From Polynucleobacter rarus (GTDB lineage Bacteria > Pseudomonadota > Gammaproteobacteria > Burkholderiales > Burkholderiaceae): a DNA stretch of 64,000 nucleotides. The notes beneath the pieces were generated by a model that was given only the letters and a program-made list of their open reading frames with translations, was not told where the DNA came from and searched no databases. Location of the stretch: assembly GCF_003072505.1 (NCBI RefSeq), contig NZ_NTGB01000001.1:2731622-2795621 (forward strand), written 5' to 3'. Shown one piece after another: positions 55,092 to 63,822 of the stretch. How positions within the stretch are numbered: the first letter of the stretch is position 1; each line of letters starts with the position of its first letter. Both the position numbers and the translations under genes were made by a program.

Positions 55092-55979
55092 ATGTCAGCA
55101 GATCCCCGCAAAACCGCCTACGAAGAAAATAAATTAGCCAAAAAACTTTGTCGCTTAGTTGGTCAAGCGATTGGCGACTTCAATATGATTGAAGATGGCG
55201 ATAAGGTCATGGTCTGTGTCTCGGGCGGCAAGGATAGCTATGCCATGCTTGATATTTTGCTTAAACTGCGCACGCGAGCCCCGATTCATTTTGATATCGT
55301 TGCTGTGAATTTGGATCAAAAACAACCTGGATTTCCTGAAGAGATTTTGCCAAACTACCTTCGTAATTTAGAGGTCCCTTTTCATATCGAGGAACAAGAC
55401 ACGTATAGTATTGTGAAACGGGTCGTTCCAGAAGGAAAAACTACTTGTGGTTTATGCTCAAGATTAAGAAGAGGTATCCTATACCGCGTAGCCGATGAGC
55501 TCGGAGCAACGAAGGTTGCTCTAGGTCATCACCGCGAAGATATTTTAGAAACCTTATTACTTAATATGTTTTATGGCGGCAAACTAAAGGCAATGCCACC
55601 TAAATTAAAGTCTGATGATGGTAAACATATTGTGATTCGACCCTTAGCGTATGTGCCAGAAAAACACCTAGAGGCTTACGCAGCTCAAGAAAACTTCCCA
55701 ATTATTCCTTGTAACCTCTGTGGTAGCCAAACAAATTTACAACGCGTGGCGATGAAAGAACTGTTGAAGTCATGGGAAAAAAGTCATCCAGGTAGAGTTG
55801 AGAGTATTTTCAAGTCTTTAACTCAGGTTACGCCGTCTCATTTATTAGATTCATCGCTTTTTGATTTTCAACATTTATCTGCAGAAGGTGATGCTATTGA
55901 GGGAGATAAAGCCCTAGAGGAAGGATTGGATTCATCTTGCATAAGTGTGGGAAATGTACAATTGATTCAATTTGATTAA
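55092..55979 (+). CDS. ttcA: tRNA 2-thiocytidine biosynthesis protein TtcA
   Basis: ATP-dependent iron-sulfur enzyme of 295 residues that thiolates cytidine 32 of some tRNAs. The PP-loop is [12 protein letters not shown] (about 44-55), and the two CxxC pairs that bind the cluster are CGLCSR (about 118-123) and CNLCGSQ (about 208-214). [19 protein letters not shown] is the family's second nucleotide motif. A nonconserved acidic tail of about 40 residues follows the domain. Confidence 0.95.
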   Translation: MSADPRKTAYEENKLAKKLCRLVGQAIGDFNMIEDGDKVMVCVSGGKDSYAMLDILLKLRTRAPIHFDIVAVNLDQKQPGFPEEILPNYLRNLEVPFHIEEQDTYSIVKRVVPEGKTTCGLCSRLRRGILYRVADELGATKVALGHHREDILETLLLNMFYGGKLKAMPPKLKSDDGKHIVIRPLAYVPEKHLEAYAAQENFPIIPCNLCGSQTNLQRVAMKELLKSWEKSHPGRVESIFKSLTQVTPSHLLDSSLFDFQHLSAEGDAIEGDKALEEGLDSSCISVGNVQLIQFD

Positions 55980-56013
55980 TTAATCTTTTACTTCAATTAG
56001 ATAAACTTCGCCT

Positions 56014-57381
56014 ATGAACATCGTCATACTCGCTGCTGGACAAGGTAAACGGATGAAAACTACTTTACCAAAGGTACTTCATCCAGTTGCGGGCACTTCA
56101 ATGCTTGGACATGTTTTGACGGCAGTTGGACACATTGCAGAGTCTGCTCTGCCTTGTGTGGTGGTTGGTCACGGATCGGAACAAGTTCAAGACTATCTAA
56201 GTAAAAATTATCCAAATGTTCGAACTGCTGTTCAATCAGAACAAAAGGGTACTGGTCATGCGGTATTTCAAGCATCCCCGTTTTTATCAAGCGATGCTAC
56301 GACCATGATTCTCTATGGTGATGTGCCCCTAACTCAAGCTACGACACTGCACAAAATGAAGCAGTTAGCGAGTGATGGTGGGCTAGTTGTGCTTACTCAA
56401 CTCATGGAAAATCCAACAGGTTATGGCAGGATTGAGCGTAATCTGAATGGTGAAGTCATTGGGATTGTTGAAGAGAAAGATGCCTCACCTTCCCAAAGAG
56501 AAATTAAAGAAATTAACACTGGCATGATGGCTTGTGATACGGCTGACTTAAAAAGATGGCTTGGTTTATTACAACCTAATAACGCGCAAGGTGAATACTA
56601 TTTAACCGATATTATTGCTTTTGCTGCCAAAGAGGGAGTTCCAATTAGAACTACTCAGGCTCAATACGACTGGGAGGTTCAAGGCGTCAACAGTCGTGCA
56701 CAGTTAGCGGCCCTTGAGCGAGAGTATCAAGTCTTTTTGGCAGGGAATTTGTTAGATAACGGTGTGACTTTAGCCGATCCAGCCAGAATTGATATTCGGG
56801 GCAATTTTAATTGTGCAAGTGACGTAACGATTGATGTGGGTTGTGTTTTTGAAGGTAATGTTGAAATTGCCGCAGGTGTAAAGATTGGCCCTTATTGTGT
56901 GATTAAGAATGCCACGATTGGTAAGGGTACTCAAATCCATGCTTACACACATATTGAAGATGCCACAGTAGCGAATGATGCCGTGATTGGACCCTATGCA
57001 AGATTAAGACCTGGAGCCCAAATTGCGGAGCAAGCACACATTGGAAACTTTGTAGAAGTAAAAAATAGTCAAATTGGTGTGGGTAGTAAAGCTAACCATT
57101 TGTCATACATTGGTGATGCGGTGGTAGGATCCGGCGTAAATATTGGTGCTGGAACGATTACTTGTAATTACGATGGTGTTAATAAATATCAAACCATTAT
57201 TGAAGATGGCGCATTTATTGGTTCAGATACACAACTCGTAGCCCCGGTGAGAGTTGGTAAAGGTGCAACCCTCGGAGCGGGGACAACTTTAACCCAAGAC
57301 GCACCTCCGGATCAATTGACAATTAGCCGAACGAAGCAAATTAGCTTGGTTTGGAAGCGACCAGAAAAAATCAAAAAATAA
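56014..57381 (+). CDS. glmU: Bifunctional GlmU (GlcN-1-P acetyltransferase / GlcNAc-1-P uridyltransferase)
   Basis: Makes UDP-GlcNAc for peptidoglycan and lipopolysaccharide; 455 residues. The pyrophosphorylase domain starts ILAAGQGKRMKTTLPKVLHP (LAAGQGKRM as signature) and includes GTGHAV and YGDVPL. The C-terminal left-handed beta-helix (about 250-450) shows hexapeptide repeats and the acetyl-transfer histidine region IGNFVEVKNSQIG, then GAGTITCNYDG. It is 18 bases upstream of glmS, which supplies its substrate precursor. Confidence 0.97.
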   Translation: MNIVILAAGQGKRMKTTLPKVLHPVAGTSMLGHVLTAVGHIAESALPCVVVGHGSEQVQDYLSKNYPNVRTAVQSEQKGTGHAVFQASPFLSSDATTMILYGDVPLTQATTLHKMKQLASDGGLVVLTQLMENPTGYGRIERNLNGEVIGIVEEKDASPSQREIKEINTGMMACDTADLKRWLGLLQPNNAQGEYYLTDIIAFAAKEGVPIRTTQAQYDWEVQGVNSRAQLAALEREYQVFLAGNLLDNGVTLADPARIDIRGNFNCASDVTIDVGCVFEGNVEIAAGVKIGPYCVIKNATIGKGTQIHAYTHIEDATVANDAVIGPYARLRPGAQIAEQAHIGNFVEVKNSQIGVGSKANHLSYIGDAVVGSGVNIGAGTITCNYDGVNKYQTIIEDGAFIGSDTQLVAPVRVGKGATLGAGTTLTQDAPPDQLTISRTKQISLVWKRPEKIKK

Positions 57382-57399
57382 TTTTATTAAGGCAAAATT

Positions 57400-59223
57400 A
57401 TGTGTGGAATCGTTGGAGCAGTTTCTAAAAGAAACATTGTCAGCATCTTAGCAGAAGGACTATCTCGCTTAGAGTATCGGGGATACGATTCCTGTGGTTT
57501 AGCCGTGATCAATGAAAAAAACCAACTTGAGCGCAGCAGAACTAAAGAGCGCGTTGCTGAGCTGAAAGAAAATACGATCTCTTTGTATGGCGCAACTGGG
57601 ATTGCACACACACGTTGGGCAACCCATGGCAAGCCGAATACAGATAATGCCCACCCGCATTTTTCAGGTGATTTGATTGGCGTAGTACATAACGGCATTA
57701 TTGAAAATTATGAGTCTTTAAGAGCAGAGTTAATTGGCAAAGGTTATTTATTCACCTCCCAAACAGATACCGAAGTAATTGCTCACTTGGTGCATGAGCA
57801 TTATTCATCAATGGATCATCGTAATTTGGTGGAGGCTGTTAGACTTATTCTTCCTAGGTTACATGGCGCTTATGCTATCGGTGTGATTGCTCAAGATATG
57901 CCTGGTGTTTTAGTTGGTGCTAGAGCAGGCTCGCCCTTAGTTGTCGCCTACGGTGAGCAGGAAAACTTCCTAGCTTCCGATGCATTAGCTGTTGCTGAGC
58001 ATGCTAAAAGTATGACTTTTCTAGAGGAGGGAGATTTGGTTGCCCTGACCCCTGATTCAGTCAAGATCATGAATTTTGCAGGTGAGCTCCTTGAAAGAGA
58101 GATCCGTCCGGTACCAGCTCAAGCTGCTTCAGTCGAGCTCGGGCCTTATCAACATTTCATGCAAAAAGAAATCTTTGAACAACCGACCGCCATTGCCAAT
58201 ACGATTGGTAATGTAGAAAAAATTGATTTTTATTTATTCGGCGCTACCGAGCAAGAATGGTCGGATATTAATCAAGTATTGATTTTGGCTTGTGGCACGA
58301 GTTATTACTCAGCCTGCGTTGCCAAATATTGGATTGAGGCTATGGCAGGGGTTTCAACGCAAGTGGAAATAGCCAGTGAATATCGCTACAGAGTAAGCGT
58401 ACCAAATCCAAAAGCATTGGTTGTGGTGGTTTCACAATCTGGCGAAACAGCAGACACTTTAGCCGCCCTTCGGCACGCAAAATCTTTAGGCCATCATAAA
58501 ACTTTAGCGATTTGTAATGTAGCCTCAAGTGCCATGATGCGGGAAACGCTCTGGAAGTTCCAGACCAATGCCGGTACTGAAATTGGTGTGGCTTCCACCA
58601 AGGCATTTACAACCCAATTAGTTGGTTTATATTTCTTGGCATTAACCTTAGCTAAATTAGGTAAGGGTAATGTGCCTATTAACGAAAAAGAACACATTGA
58701 TCGCCTGCGCCATTTGCCGGCTGCTTTAAATGCAGTATTAGCCTTAGAGCCTCAGGTGATTGCTTGGGCACAACAATTTGCAAAACATCAGAACGCATTA
58801 TTTTTAGGCAGAGGAATGCATTATCCAATCGCACTAGAAGGTGCTTTGAAGTTGAAGGAAATTTCATATATCCATGCAGAAGCTTATCCTGCTGGCGAAT
58901 TAAAACATGGGCCGCTCGCTTTAGTGGATGAGAGTATGCCAGTGGTAACCGTTGCGCCGAATGATGATTTGTTGGAAAAACTCAAATCAAATATGCAAGA
59001 AGTAGCTGCTAGGGGTGGCCAGTTATACGTGTTTGCCGATGTGGACGCCCATATTCAAGCAAGTCCAGGTATCCACGTAATTCGTATGCCAGAAAATTAC
59101 GGGAGCCTTTCTCCTATTCTTCATGTGGTGCCATTGCAATTATTGGCCTATCATACTGCTCTAGCTCTCGGAACTGATGTTGATAAACCGAGAAACTTAG
59201 CAAAAAGTGTAACGGTGGAGTAA
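57400..59223 (+). CDS. glmS: Glutamine-fructose-6-phosphate aminotransferase
   Basis: First enzyme of the hexosamine pathway, 607 residues. Cys2 is the N-terminal nucleophile of the glutaminase domain (MCGIVGAVS), with [11 protein letters not shown] and [11 protein letters not shown]. The isomerase part has two SIS domains: [10 protein letters not shown] and [15 protein letters not shown], then [25 protein letters not shown] (in parts), and the C-terminal KSVTVE. No glmS ribozyme is present or expected. It forms an operon with glmU. Confidence 0.98.
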   Translation: MCGIVGAVSKRNIVSILAEGLSRLEYRGYDSCGLAVINEKNQLERSRTKERVAELKENTISLYGATGIAHTRWATHGKPNTDNAHPHFSGDLIGVVHNGIIENYESLRAELIGKGYLFTSQTDTEVIAHLVHEHYSSMDHRNLVEAVRLILPRLHGAYAIGVIAQDMPGVLVGARAGSPLVVAYGEQENFLASDALAVAEHAKSMTFLEEGDLVALTPDSVKIMNFAGELLEREIRPVPAQAASVELGPYQHFMQKEIFEQPTAIANTIGNVEKIDFYLFGATEQEWSDINQVLILACGTSYYSACVAKYWIEAMAGVSTQVEIASEYRYRVSVPNPKALVVVVSQSGETADTLAALRHAKSLGHHKTLAICNVASSAMMRETLWKFQTNAGTEIGVASTKAFTTQLVGLYFLALTLAKLGKGNVPINEKEHIDRLRHLPAALNAVLALEPQVIAWAQQFAKHQNALFLGRGMHYPIALEGALKLKEISYIHAEAYPAGELKHGPLALVDESMPVVTVAPNDDLLEKLKSNMQEVAARGGQLYVFADVDAHIQASPGIHVIRMPENYGSLSPILHVVPLQLLAYHTALALGTDVDKPRNLAKSVTVE

Positions 59224-59437
59224 ACATCACTCTAGAAGTTATTTTGGCCTTACACAGAAGAAGAGATTTTTTTTAGTAGTAAGGTACTTGAGAACTAAAA
59301 CTGGTTTTATTTGTATATAAAAGAGTTTCGTGAAGTCTGTATTGTTCAATATTTAGACAATTTGACAATCACGAAATTGTGGAACTGTAACATCCTCCAT
59401 CTATACGTAAATCAACTTTTTAATCTCCAAAAATAAA

Positions 59438-59755
59438 CTAAAAACCGTGAAATAAACGGTCTATGGCAGTAATAATCAGATTTTGTTGGTCTTTTAATGA
59501 ACAAACTTCATTTTTTAAAATAGAGCATGGAACTGCTGCCATACTTGGAGTTTCTAAGACAAATTTAGAGCCGTTAATAGTAAATTGGGGTAGCAAATCT
59601 TGAGGAAGCTTTACTTTTTTGTATTGTTTAGCATCCCTTAAAGGGATCACAACCCTAGTGGAAAGACCATCTAACAAATCAGTTTGAACATCGACAAGAT
59701 AAGGGGTGGATATGTTTTTGTCAGAAGAGTTATCGTAGACTGTAAATCGTGCCAT
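59438..59755 (-). CDS. ccdB: CcdB-type toxin
   Basis: A 105-residue protein. MARFTVYDN at the start, YLVDVQTDLLDGLSTRVVIPL and ETPSMAAVPCSIL match the CcdB SH3-like barrel that targets DNA gyrase. The last residues are IDRLFHGF; in the F-plasmid toxin the gyrase-poisoning end is Trp-Gly-Ile, so the tryptophan is replaced by His while the Gly stays. The ATG overlaps the ccdA stop (TAATG). I prefer this start over an ATG 15 bases upstream inside ccdA. Activity is uncertain. Confidence 0.88.
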   Translation of the reverse strand: MARFTVYDNSSDKNISTPYLVDVQTDLLDGLSTRVVIPLRDAKQYKKVKLPQDLLPQFTINGSKFVLETPSMAAVPCSILKNEVCSLKDQQNLIITAIDRLFHGF

Positions 59756-59976
59756 TAAAAACTTCTCCACTGCTCAAGGGGGAGTCCCTCTAACTCTATG
59801 ATTTTATTGTAGGAAGAGAAGAAATCAGAGTGTTCAAGCTTCCATAGCCTTTCTTTTTCAGACTTAATATAAGCCTCTAAAAATGAATTACAGACTTGTG
59901 AAATATTAATGCCTAGAAGCTTAGCTTCTTCCAAAACTAGAGAGTCCAAAGAAAGATTAACTGCTTTTTTGGGCAT
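59755..59976 (-). CDS. ccdA: CcdA-type antitoxin
   Basis: About 73 residues from the ATG at 59976. KKAVNLSLDSLVLEEAKLLGINISQ is the ribbon-helix-helix DNA-binding part (given as KKAVNLSLD and EEAKLLGINIS), and the C-terminal LEGLPLEQWRSF is the disordered toxin-binding arm. An ATG at 60012 would add 12 residues but coincides with the predicted transcription start, so it would be leaderless. It is the first gene of ccdAB and probably represses its own promoter. Confidence 0.88.
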   Translation of the reverse strand: MPKKAVNLSLDSLVLEEAKLLGINISQVCNSFLEAYIKSEKERLWKLEHSDFFSSYNKIIELEGLPLEQWRSF

Positions 59977-60018
59977 TTGATTGGTTAAATTCAAAGGGAT
60001 AATATTGATCATTCATGA

Positions 60019-60057
60019 ATTATACTTATAGTTTATGCGCATGTAAAATATGCATAA
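60019..60057 (-). promoter_or_regulatory. ccdAB promoter with overlapping inverted repeat
   Basis: On the minus strand TTTACA (plus-strand 60042-60047) and TATAAT (60019-60024) are 17 bases apart, a near-consensus sigma-70 promoter. An imperfect inverted repeat with arms TTATGCGCAT (60033-60042) and ATATGCATAA (60048-60057) covers the -35 box, as expected for CcdA-CcdB autorepression. Confidence 0.65.
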
Positions 60058-60112
60058 ATCTTGCGTAAAGTTAGGGGTTTAATTATTAAAATAAACTCTT
60101 AATTTTTTTAAT

Positions 60113-60397
60113 TTAGGCGTTAAGTTGTCGAGCTACAGGGCGCGAAACTTCATTTCTGGAAAGCCGACTTTCTAAATACTCACGCATTTCATGCCAAGGA
60201 ATTGTTTTTCCAGTTGCAACAATGCCACCATAACGCTCTTCTGCCACCAAATCAAAATTTACCTGAAGATTATCTAATTCAGTTTTTTCTAAAATTGCTT
60301 CAAGAATGAAATTGTGAGTAGAAGTGCCGGAGCGTTCTGCTGCTGCAACGACGGGGGCTTTAAGTTCTTCGGGTATTCGTATGGTTGTTGTTGGCAT
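60113..60397 (-). CDS. Ribbon-helix-helix protein, orphan antitoxin-like
   Basis: A 94-residue protein. TTTIRIPEELKAPVVAAAERSGTSTHNFILEAI is a ribbon-helix-helix of the CopG/Arc/DUF1778 kind (key parts TTTIRIPEEL and GTSTHNFILEAI). The C-terminal half (about 50-94) is polar and would be the partner-binding arm. No toxin reading frame follows: the next 100 bases lead into the ccdAB promoter. It may be a leftover antitoxin, or a solo repressor. An 18-base palindrome lies 33 bases upstream of its start. Confidence 0.75.
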   Translation of the reverse strand: MPTTTIRIPEELKAPVVAAAERSGTSTHNFILEAILEKTELDNLQVNFDLVAEERYGGIVATGKTIPWHEMREYLESRLSRNEVSRPVARQLNA

Positions 60398-60430
60398 AGT
60401 TCTATTTAATTAGTAAAGTATTGATTCAAA

Positions 60431-60448
60431 GTATCACAAAAGTGATAC
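60431..60448. promoter_or_regulatory. Operator-like palindrome between the RHH gene and the DUF3293 gene
   Basis: GTATCACAAAAGTGATAC has seven-base perfect arms around four A. An outer pair ATTGAT (60420-60425) / ATCAAT (60449-60454) flanks it. The site is in the divergent region and is a good candidate for binding by the ribbon-helix-helix protein. Confidence 0.65.
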
Positions 60449-60524
60449 ATCAATCAATTAAAGACTATCGACAATTAGATAAATGATAGGCCAAGTTTAC
60501 AAATATGATTAAGCTAAATAAATT

Positions 60525-61244
60525 ATGACTACAAATACAAACTCGGCAAACCACCAAGTTTCCCCTCAACTCATCAAAGCTTACCGTCAGGTCTCTTATG
60601 TCGTGTTTGAAAAAGATACAGAGATTGTCCTTAAAGTTGGCAAAGTAAGCCCAGAGTTGGTGTCGATCATGAAAAATAATCATGTCAACTGCGCTGCATT
60701 TTTAACTGCTTACAACCCACATAGTCAGCAAGTTGGATTAACAGTTAATGAACAATCCCAAGCAAAATTAATCGGAGAATTGCAAACATTGAATATCAAT
60801 TATTTACTAGGTGAAGGTCGCGATGATTCAGGAAAATGGCGGGCTGAGTCTAGTGTGCTTGCCTTGGGCATTAACTTACAGAATGCAGAAATCTTGGCCG
60901 ATCAATTTAAACAGAATGCTTTTGTTTGGATCAATAATACAGATGGATTAGTAAATTTAAGACTTTGTTATCCAATTGCCATCCCTACTCCTGAAGAAAT
61001 AAATCAATGGATATCAGAATTGCCTCAAGGGTTGCAGGATTTTGCAAGGCAGAAACCATACTCAGAGTTGGCTTGGATCATGAGCGCCCCAGTGCAAGAA
61101 ATCCACCACTGGCTCAATAACGAATCCTGGGACCTCAATACTCCTTGGCCACTAGCAAGACCTGATGGGTCTGCAATGGGTGTTGGAACTGAGCTAGATC
61201 GTGTATTTCGTCTGATTCATGCAGGAGTTCGGCGATTTAACTGA
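60525..61244 (+). CDS. DUF3293 domain protein with extra C-terminal region
   Basis: A 239-residue soluble protein. The N-terminal part matches the DUF3293 pattern: an LIKAYRQVSYVVF start, AFLTAYNPHSQQ, and GRDDSGKWRAESSVLALGI followed by DQFKQNAFVWI (about 120-145). The function of DUF3293 is unknown. About 85 further residues (from PTPEEINQW) are not part of the usual short domain and contain PVQEIHHWLN and GTELDRVFRLIHAGVRRF. This end vaguely recalls antitoxin Xre/MbcA-type tails, but I would not assign it. It is divergent from the orphan RHH gene. Confidence 0.72.
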   Translation: MTTNTNSANHQVSPQLIKAYRQVSYVVFEKDTEIVLKVGKVSPELVSIMKNNHVNCAAFLTAYNPHSQQVGLTVNEQSQAKLIGELQTLNINYLLGEGRDDSGKWRAESSVLALGINLQNAEILADQFKQNAFVWINNTDGLVNLRLCYPIAIPTPEEINQWISELPQGLQDFARQKPYSELAWIMSAPVQEIHHWLNNESWDLNTPWPLARPDGSAMGVGTELDRVFRLIHAGVRRFN

Positions 61245-61405
61245 CGGACAAAAAATTAGGGCAATTTAAGGTCTTGTAATACTTTTGAAATGCGATTCGA
61301 ATTATGATGAGAATTGTTTTTTTAAAATGCTTTCCTAAGTGTCAAGCAACATAAAACAGATAAAAACCACTTTATTCAAAATTTAATAATGAAAGACGGC
61401 TGCAA

Positions 61406-61885
61406 ATGAAGACATACAACATACTTTTCTTGTGTACTCACAATGCCGGAAGATCTATTATTGCCGAGGCATTAGCTTCCACGCAGGCAAAAGGAAAATT
61501 CATTGGTTATTCTGCAGGTTCAGCGCCAGGAACCGAAGTAAGTCCTTACGCAATCGAGATTGCTCAAGAACATGGCTATGATTTATCAAAATTACGCAGT
61601 AAAAGCTGGGATGAATACGCCTTACCAGATGCACCGCACATGGATTTTATTATTACCGTTTGCGATAATGCAGCCGGTGAAGAATGTCCTTATTGGCCAG
61701 GTAACCCAGCAGTAGCACATTGGGGATTTCCTGACCCATCTTTAGTGGTAGGCTCAGAAGAAAAAAAACGCCAAGCCTATAAAGATGTAATGGTAGGTCT
61801 AAAAAAGAGGATTGATATTTTGGCCGATTTACCAGAAGAGTCACTTGATTCACTAAACATTAAAGCAATTCATAATCAAGTTTAA
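61406..61885 (+). CDS. ArsC-like arsenate reductase / low-MW protein tyrosine phosphatase family
   Basis: A 159-residue protein. The phosphate loop is CTHNAGRS (Cys10 to Arg16), the CX5R signature. A second cysteine pair lies in TVCDNAAGEECPYWPG (about 89-104), as in thioredoxin-linked arsenate reductases. KSWDEY and HWGFPDPS are further family marks. Thioredoxin-coupled ArsC turns arsenate to arsenite. No arsR, acr3 or arsB gene is nearby, so a resistance operon is not supported. The P-loop differs from the common C-VHN-SARS form. Confidence 0.85.
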   Translation: MKTYNILFLCTHNAGRSIIAEALASTQAKGKFIGYSAGSAPGTEVSPYAIEIAQEHGYDLSKLRSKSWDEYALPDAPHMDFIITVCDNAAGEECPYWPGNPAVAHWGFPDPSLVVGSEEKKRQAYKDVMVGLKKRIDILADLPEESLDSLNIKAIHNQV

Positions 61886-61894
61886 GCAATGATA

Positions 61895-62626
61895 TTAGGA
61901 GGGATTACTAGAAAGTTGAAGTAGTTCCTCTGTATTCAACCAGCGCCACTCCCCTTCAGGAAGATCATTAGGAAGTGTATATTCACCGATTTGAAAACGG
62001 TGTAATTGCGCCACATGATTACCAACGGCAGCAATCATTCTTTTAACTTGATGATAACGACCTTCGACAATCGTCATGTTGATTTGAAAATCACTGATTT
62101 GTTCACAAGCTACTGCATTACAAGGGCTTGGATCATCATCGAGAACCACTCCAGTTAATAAATGTTCAATTTGTGCAGACTTAAGCTGTTCAGAAGTTGT
62201 AATTTGATAAACCTTCCCAATATTTTTCTTAGGAGAGGTCATTTTATGAATAAATTGACCATCATCGGAGATCAGTAAAAGCCCAGTAGTATCTTGATCT
62301 AAGCGACCAACACATTGCACACCTCTTTCAACAAAAGGGGCAGGTAAAAGACCGTATACACTGGGATGATGTTTGGTTTTATGAGAACACTCATAGCCGG
62401 TAGGCTTATTAAAAACAATATAGGCTTTTTCATGAAACTCCCAATCTAGACCATCGATTGTAAGTTTGAGGTCAATTGGACTGAACAATTCTTGAGGATC
62501 TTCAATTAGTACATCATTTACTTTCACTAAATCAGCTAATACTAGGTTATTACAATGCCGACGTGTGCCAAAGCCTTGACTGAACAAAATCTTATCTAAA
62601 GGAAGCTTTTTGATAGAAGTAGCCAT
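61895..62626 (-). CDS. RsuA-family rRNA pseudouridine synthase
   Basis: A 243-residue enzyme. The N-terminal S4-like domain (about 1-60, LDKILFSQGFGTRRHCNNLV) is followed by the catalytic domain. GRLDQDTTGLLLIS (about 101-114) carries the nucleophilic aspartate, and VVEGRYHQVKRMIAAVGN-type EGRYHQVKRM the substrate loop. The closest characterised type is RsuA, which makes pseudouridine 516 of 16S rRNA; the exact site is inferred. It is convergent with the ArsC-like gene. Confidence 0.9.
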   Translation of the reverse strand: MATSIKKLPLDKILFSQGFGTRRHCNNLVLADLVKVNDVLIEDPQELFSPIDLKLTIDGLDWEFHEKAYIVFNKPTGYECSHKTKHHPSVYGLLPAPFVERGVQCVGRLDQDTTGLLLISDDGQFIHKMTSPKKNIGKVYQITTSEQLKSAQIEHLLTGVVLDDDPSPCNAVACEQISDFQINMTIVEGRYHQVKRMIAAVGNHVAQLHRFQIGEYTLPNDLPEGEWRWLNTEELLQLSSNPS

Positions 62627-62807
62627 TTGAAATTGTGTATAAAAAAGATATTGTAAGTCACTGACTACTCCCCATAACTAAATCAAGGGGCTTTACGCTG
62701 CTTTTGGTAAGCTTGTACGAAATTAAAAATAGAGGAATCAGGTTAAATACCGTAAGTAATTACACAAAAACTAGTCTAAATAAAAAACCTAACAAAAGGA
62801 TTGAAAA

Positions 62808-63251
62808 ATGAAACATCTTATTTACAAGCTATTACAAATTACTGCGATTACTTTCTCTATCAGTGGCACGACTTTCGCAGCACTCCCTGATCCATTAGAT
62901 CCTCGGGAAGTTGCAAATATGCCCTTTGAACAAAGACAAGCGCGAGCAAAAGAGATACATGAGTTAATGAAACAAGCAACTCCGGAAGAGCGCAAAGAGT
63001 TTCATCAAAAACTACGTTTAAAAATGCAGGCGCTATCTCCGGAAGAAAGAAAAGCAATGCATGAAAAAATGAGAGAAGATTGGAAAACTTTAACACCTGA
63101 ACAAAGGGAACAAGTAAAAAAACAGCGACATGCTTACTTAAGATCACTTACACCAGAACAAAGGGAAGAGATGAAAAAAGAAAGACATAGGCTCCTCGAA
63201 AAATTTCCACCAAAAGAACGGGAAGGCTGGAATAACGAATTAACAAAATAA
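62808..63251 (+). CDS. Periplasmic helical protein, DUF3106/CpxP-like
   Basis: A 147-residue protein with a signal peptide (cleavage near TFA-ALPD). The mature part is highly charged and helical with four or five imperfect repeats based on L(T/S)PE(E/Q)R (about residues 58, 77, 96, 115). Such LTxxQ-type repeats occur in CpxP/Spy/ZraP-like periplasmic sensors and in DUF3106 proteins. It is five bases upstream of an ECF sigma factor gene, suggesting it helps sense envelope conditions. AAAGGA precedes the ATG. The signal sensed is unknown. Confidence 0.82.
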   Translation: MKHLIYKLLQITAITFSISGTTFAALPDPLDPREVANMPFEQRQARAKEIHELMKQATPEERKEFHQKLRLKMQALSPEERKAMHEKMREDWKTLTPEQREQVKKQRHAYLRSLTPEQREEMKKERHRLLEKFPPKEREGWNNELTK

Positions 63252-63255
63252 TTAA

Positions 63256-63822
63256 ATGAGTCTTTATTTGAAAAAAAGAAGATGGGAAAACGATAAAGAA
63301 TTACTTGCCACTGCTGTAGGTGGTAATTCTTTAGCAACAACTGAGCTATTGCAGATGCTGAGTAATGATGCAATTGCCCTCGCCTGGCGCCTTATGGGAA
63401 CAATGTCAGACGCAGAAGATGTAGTGCAAGAGTCATACTTAAAACTATGGAAGAATTATCTACACTTTCAGGGGGAAGCAAAACTTAAAACGTATTTTTA
63501 TACAATTGTACAAAGACAGTGTTTTGATCAGCTCAAAAAGAATCACAAACAATGGAGTCAAGTTGATATTGATTTGGACACAATCGTTTCAGAGGTATCA
63601 CTGATAGATTCAAAGATAGAAGAAACCAATAAAATGAAATCTGCAATCCACATTTTGCCCCCAAAGCAAAGGATTGCTATTGTGATGTGGGCTTATTATG
63701 ACAATACATCTGAAGAAATTGCGACAAAATTAGAGATGAATAAGAACGCAGTAGATCAATTGTTGTTTAGGGCGAAGGCAAATTTAAAAAAATATTTCGA
63801 GAGTGAACAAAATGAAAGATGA
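63256..63822 (+). CDS. RNA polymerase ECF sigma factor
   Basis: Group 4 sigma factor of 188 residues. Region 2 (about 35-85) includes AWRLMGTMSDAEDVVQESYLKLWKN with the DAEDVVQE recognition-core segment. Region 4 (about 130-180) has LPPKQRIAIVMWAYYDNTSEEIATKLEMNKNAVDQLLFRAK-type elements: LPPKQR and the helix-turn-helix NTSEEIATKLEMNKNAV. Its stop overlaps the next gene by 11 bases, the usual coupling of sigma and anti-sigma genes. The promoter it reads is unknown; an autoregulated promoter upstream of 62808 is possible. Confidence 0.92.
   Translation: MSLYLKKRRWENDKELLATAVGGNSLATTELLQMLSNDAIALAWRLMGTMSDAEDVVQESYLKLWKNYLHFQGEAKLKTYFYTIVQRQCFDQLKKNHKQWSQVDIDLDTIVSEVSLIDSKIEETNKMKSAIHILPPKQRIAIVMWAYYDNTSEEIATKLEMNKNAVDQLLFRAKANLKKYFESEQNER

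Noticed and set aside
61406-61885. Arsenic-resistance operon
   Set aside because: Only a single ArsC-like gene is present; no regulator or efflux gene adjoins it.
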